Assembly: GCF_019976755.1 (NCBI RefSeq)
Contig: NZ_AP023441.1
Span: 1,054,001-1,118,000 of the forward strand
Length of the DNA stretch: 64,000 bases
Source: Nostoc sp. MS1
Lineage (GTDB): Bacteria > Cyanobacteriota > Cyanobacteriia > Cyanobacteriales > Nostocaceae
Direction of reading: 5' to 3'
Shown: positions 62,975 through 64,000 of the stretch, piece after piece
Numbering within the stretch: the stretch's first letter is position 1
How the letters are laid out: each line of letters starts with the position of its first letter
The notes under the pieces: model-generated
Seen by the model: only the letters and a program-made list of their open reading frames with translations
What the model was told of the DNA's origin: nothing
Databases searched by the model: none
Position numbers and translations under genes: made by a program

Positions 62975-64000
62975 TAACGATACTCAATGGTTGTAACAAA
63001 GTTGCCATCTACACATATTTTTTTAATGCAGCCATTGAGTATTAATTTTTTATCTTGGGCGTTAAGCTCTTGCCAATAACTTTTATTAGCAAAAGCCTGG
63101 ATAATTCGCTCTTTAGCTATGAGTGATTGTTTGGTAGTATTATTGATTGTTCCTAGTGCGATCGCAATCTGTTCCTTCAGGTCATTTTTGATTTGTTCAA
63201 TAGCTGAACTTGGTGGTAAAGTTTCCAAACTATTCAATGATGCGCGGAGCGTTTTCACTTCTGGTGGTTCCTCTACAACAGGTTGCTCATCTGTTTCCAC
63301 CAAGTTTGCCAACCGTTCGGCTTCTTGTGCTAATAAATCAACTACCTGTATATCCAATACTTTTGATGAAATCATATTTTTATTGCTACAATTACCAGCT
63401 TTGTACAAACGGCACTGATAATAATAGATAGCTTGCCCATTCTTATCTACCCGTTTTGCATGGCGCGTCATTGAACCACCGCAATAACTACATTTAATTA
63501 ACTTAGAAAATGGGTTCACTTCATTATCTTCTCTTGCAGCCCATCGATTATTACGATTTTCTCGGATAATCTGTTTTACCCTTTCGTGTTCTTCACAGGT
63601 AATTATTGCTTCATCATCATGAGTTCCCCATTTGACCTTCCACTCATCAAAATGTTTTCGCTTTCCCTTTGATTTAGCATAAGTATCAAAAGGCAAACCA
63701 CCCGCATAAACAGGGTTGACTAATAATGCTTTTAAACCTGGAATTGACCATCTTAAACCAGACCAAGGATAACGCCAGGGATGATTAGTTTTATTGGGTG
63801 CAAAGACAATTTTATCTAAGTCATCATCACTGACGATTCGTGAAGATTGTTCCTGCTTGTGCCAATTTAAAGCTTTTGTTTCTATACCAAAATCTGAATG
63901 CAACTTACGAACAGTAGCCGCAACTGAACCACACTCAAAAAAAGTTTTGAAAATATATCTTGCTACGTCCGATACAGTTAATTCGATTTGTCCAGCTAAC
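62971..64000 (-). CDS. xisF: XisF-like large serine recombinase, N-terminus beyond the window
   Basis: About 343 C-terminal residues are visible and the frame remains open to the right edge. They include the recombinase domain (LTVSDVARYIFKTFFECGSVAATVRKL; LLVNPVYAGG), a zinc beta-ribbon (CSYCGGSMTRH ... YQCRLYKAGNCSNK) and a coiled-coil region with a conserved end. These are the C-terminal domains of large serine recombinases. The catalytic Ser domain lies outside. Orientation and place relative to nifB-fdxN match xisF of Anabaena, which excises the fdxN element in heterocysts. The gene symbol rests on that context. Confidence 0.8.
   Translation of the reverse strand, partial: LAGQIELTVSDVARYIFKTFFECGSVAATVRKLHSDFGIETKALNWHKQEQSSRIVSDDDLDKIVFAPNKTNHPWRYPWSGLRWSIPGLKALLVNPVYAGGLPFDTYAKSKGKRKHFDEWKVKWGTHDDEAIITCEEHERVKQIIRENRNNRWAAREDNEVNPFSKLIKCSYCGGSMTRHAKRVDKNGQAIYYYQCRLYKAGNCSNKNMISSKVLDIQVVDLLAQEAERLANLVETDEQPVVEEPPEVKTLRASLNSLETLPPSSAIEQIKNDLKEQIAIALGTINNTTKQSLIAKERIIQAFANKSYWQELNAQDKKLILNGCIKKICVDGNFVTTIEYRY

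Larger units (their letters stand above)
33804..64000. mobile_element. Presumed fdxN-type excision element, right end outside the window
   Basis: Three observations support this. fdxN breaks off at a TATTC, nifS and nifU do not follow as they usually do, and a XisF-like large serine recombinase lies at the far side facing back toward fdxN. In PCC 7120, xisF sits at the nifS-proximal end of the element in this same orientation relative to nifB. The element would be at least 30.2 kb. Cargo includes a STAND conflict locus, a dead cas6, a candidate R-M pair and many signalling genes. xisH and xisI are not seen. Confidence 0.65.

Noticed and set aside
1..64000. tRNA, rRNA, riboswitch and CRISPR array search by eye
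   Set aside because: No cloverleaf, rRNA segment, known riboswitch core or direct-repeat/spacer array was convincing. A covariance-model scan (Infernal/tRNAscan) could still find small RNAs.

Overview
The window looks like chromosomal DNA of a filamentous, heterocyst-forming cyanobacterium (Nostoc/Anabaena type). The signs are many GCGATCGC (HIP1) octamers, short tandemly repeated intergenic heptamers, a PEP-CTERM protein, Cas6 and serine recombinase types familiar from this group, and a nifB-fdxN pair. No rRNA, tRNA or CRISPR array was recognised.

Left part (1-31.9 kb). Mostly ordinary chromosome: a nucleotidyltransferase-like protein, SDR dehydrogenase, murG, a PEP-CTERM protein, an M15 peptidase, an OmpR two-component pair, a GH13 glucan enzyme, infC, an unusual transporter-HEAT fusion, and a dihydroxyacetone kinase operon (dhaK-dhaL-dhaM). 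The DhaM is an 826-residue EIIA-HPr-enzyme I fusion that should carry a whole PEP phosphorelay. A CIRCE-like HrcA operator sits before an EamA transporter. From 21.7 to 30.3 kb lie a GTPase paired with a membrane-anchored WD40 protein, a dual-specificity phosphatase, a dienelactone hydrolase and an exported TPR-CHAT putative protease. A transposase relic and an 87-bp dispersed repeat follow.

nifB-fdxN and an apparent fdxN-type element (31.4-64 kb). nifB is followed by fdxN, but fdxN stops early, just after a TATTC pentamer, and nifS/nifU do not follow. About 30 kb later the right edge enters a large serine recombinase of the XisF kind, pointing back toward fdxN. This matches the layout I remember for the fdxN excision element of Anabaena PCC 7120. 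I infer that 33.8 kb to beyond 64 kb is developmentally excised DNA inside fdxN.

Cargo of the presumed element. It starts with an AT-rich three-gene unit: a trypsin-like protease and an NB-ARC/TPR STAND ATPase that share the same N-terminal adaptor domain, with a four-helix membrane protein between them. This is the best candidate for an under-described conflict or cell-death system. Next is a dead cas6, broken by a one-base frameshift and by an 87-bp MITE with a TA target duplication. Further on are a second EamA transporter, NDH-2 and DoxX, a second OmpR pair, a lipoprotein/Nramp-like/PRC-barrel operon, a candidate restriction-modification pair, a glycogen debranching enzyme and an SDR/FMN-reductase deletion scar. 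The right end is rich in signalling genes: a GAF kinase, a Crp-family regulator, a histidine kinase fused to a LuxR helix-turn-helix without a receiver, a DsbA-like protein, an SDR/LysR divergent pair and a NarL-type regulator, then the recombinase.
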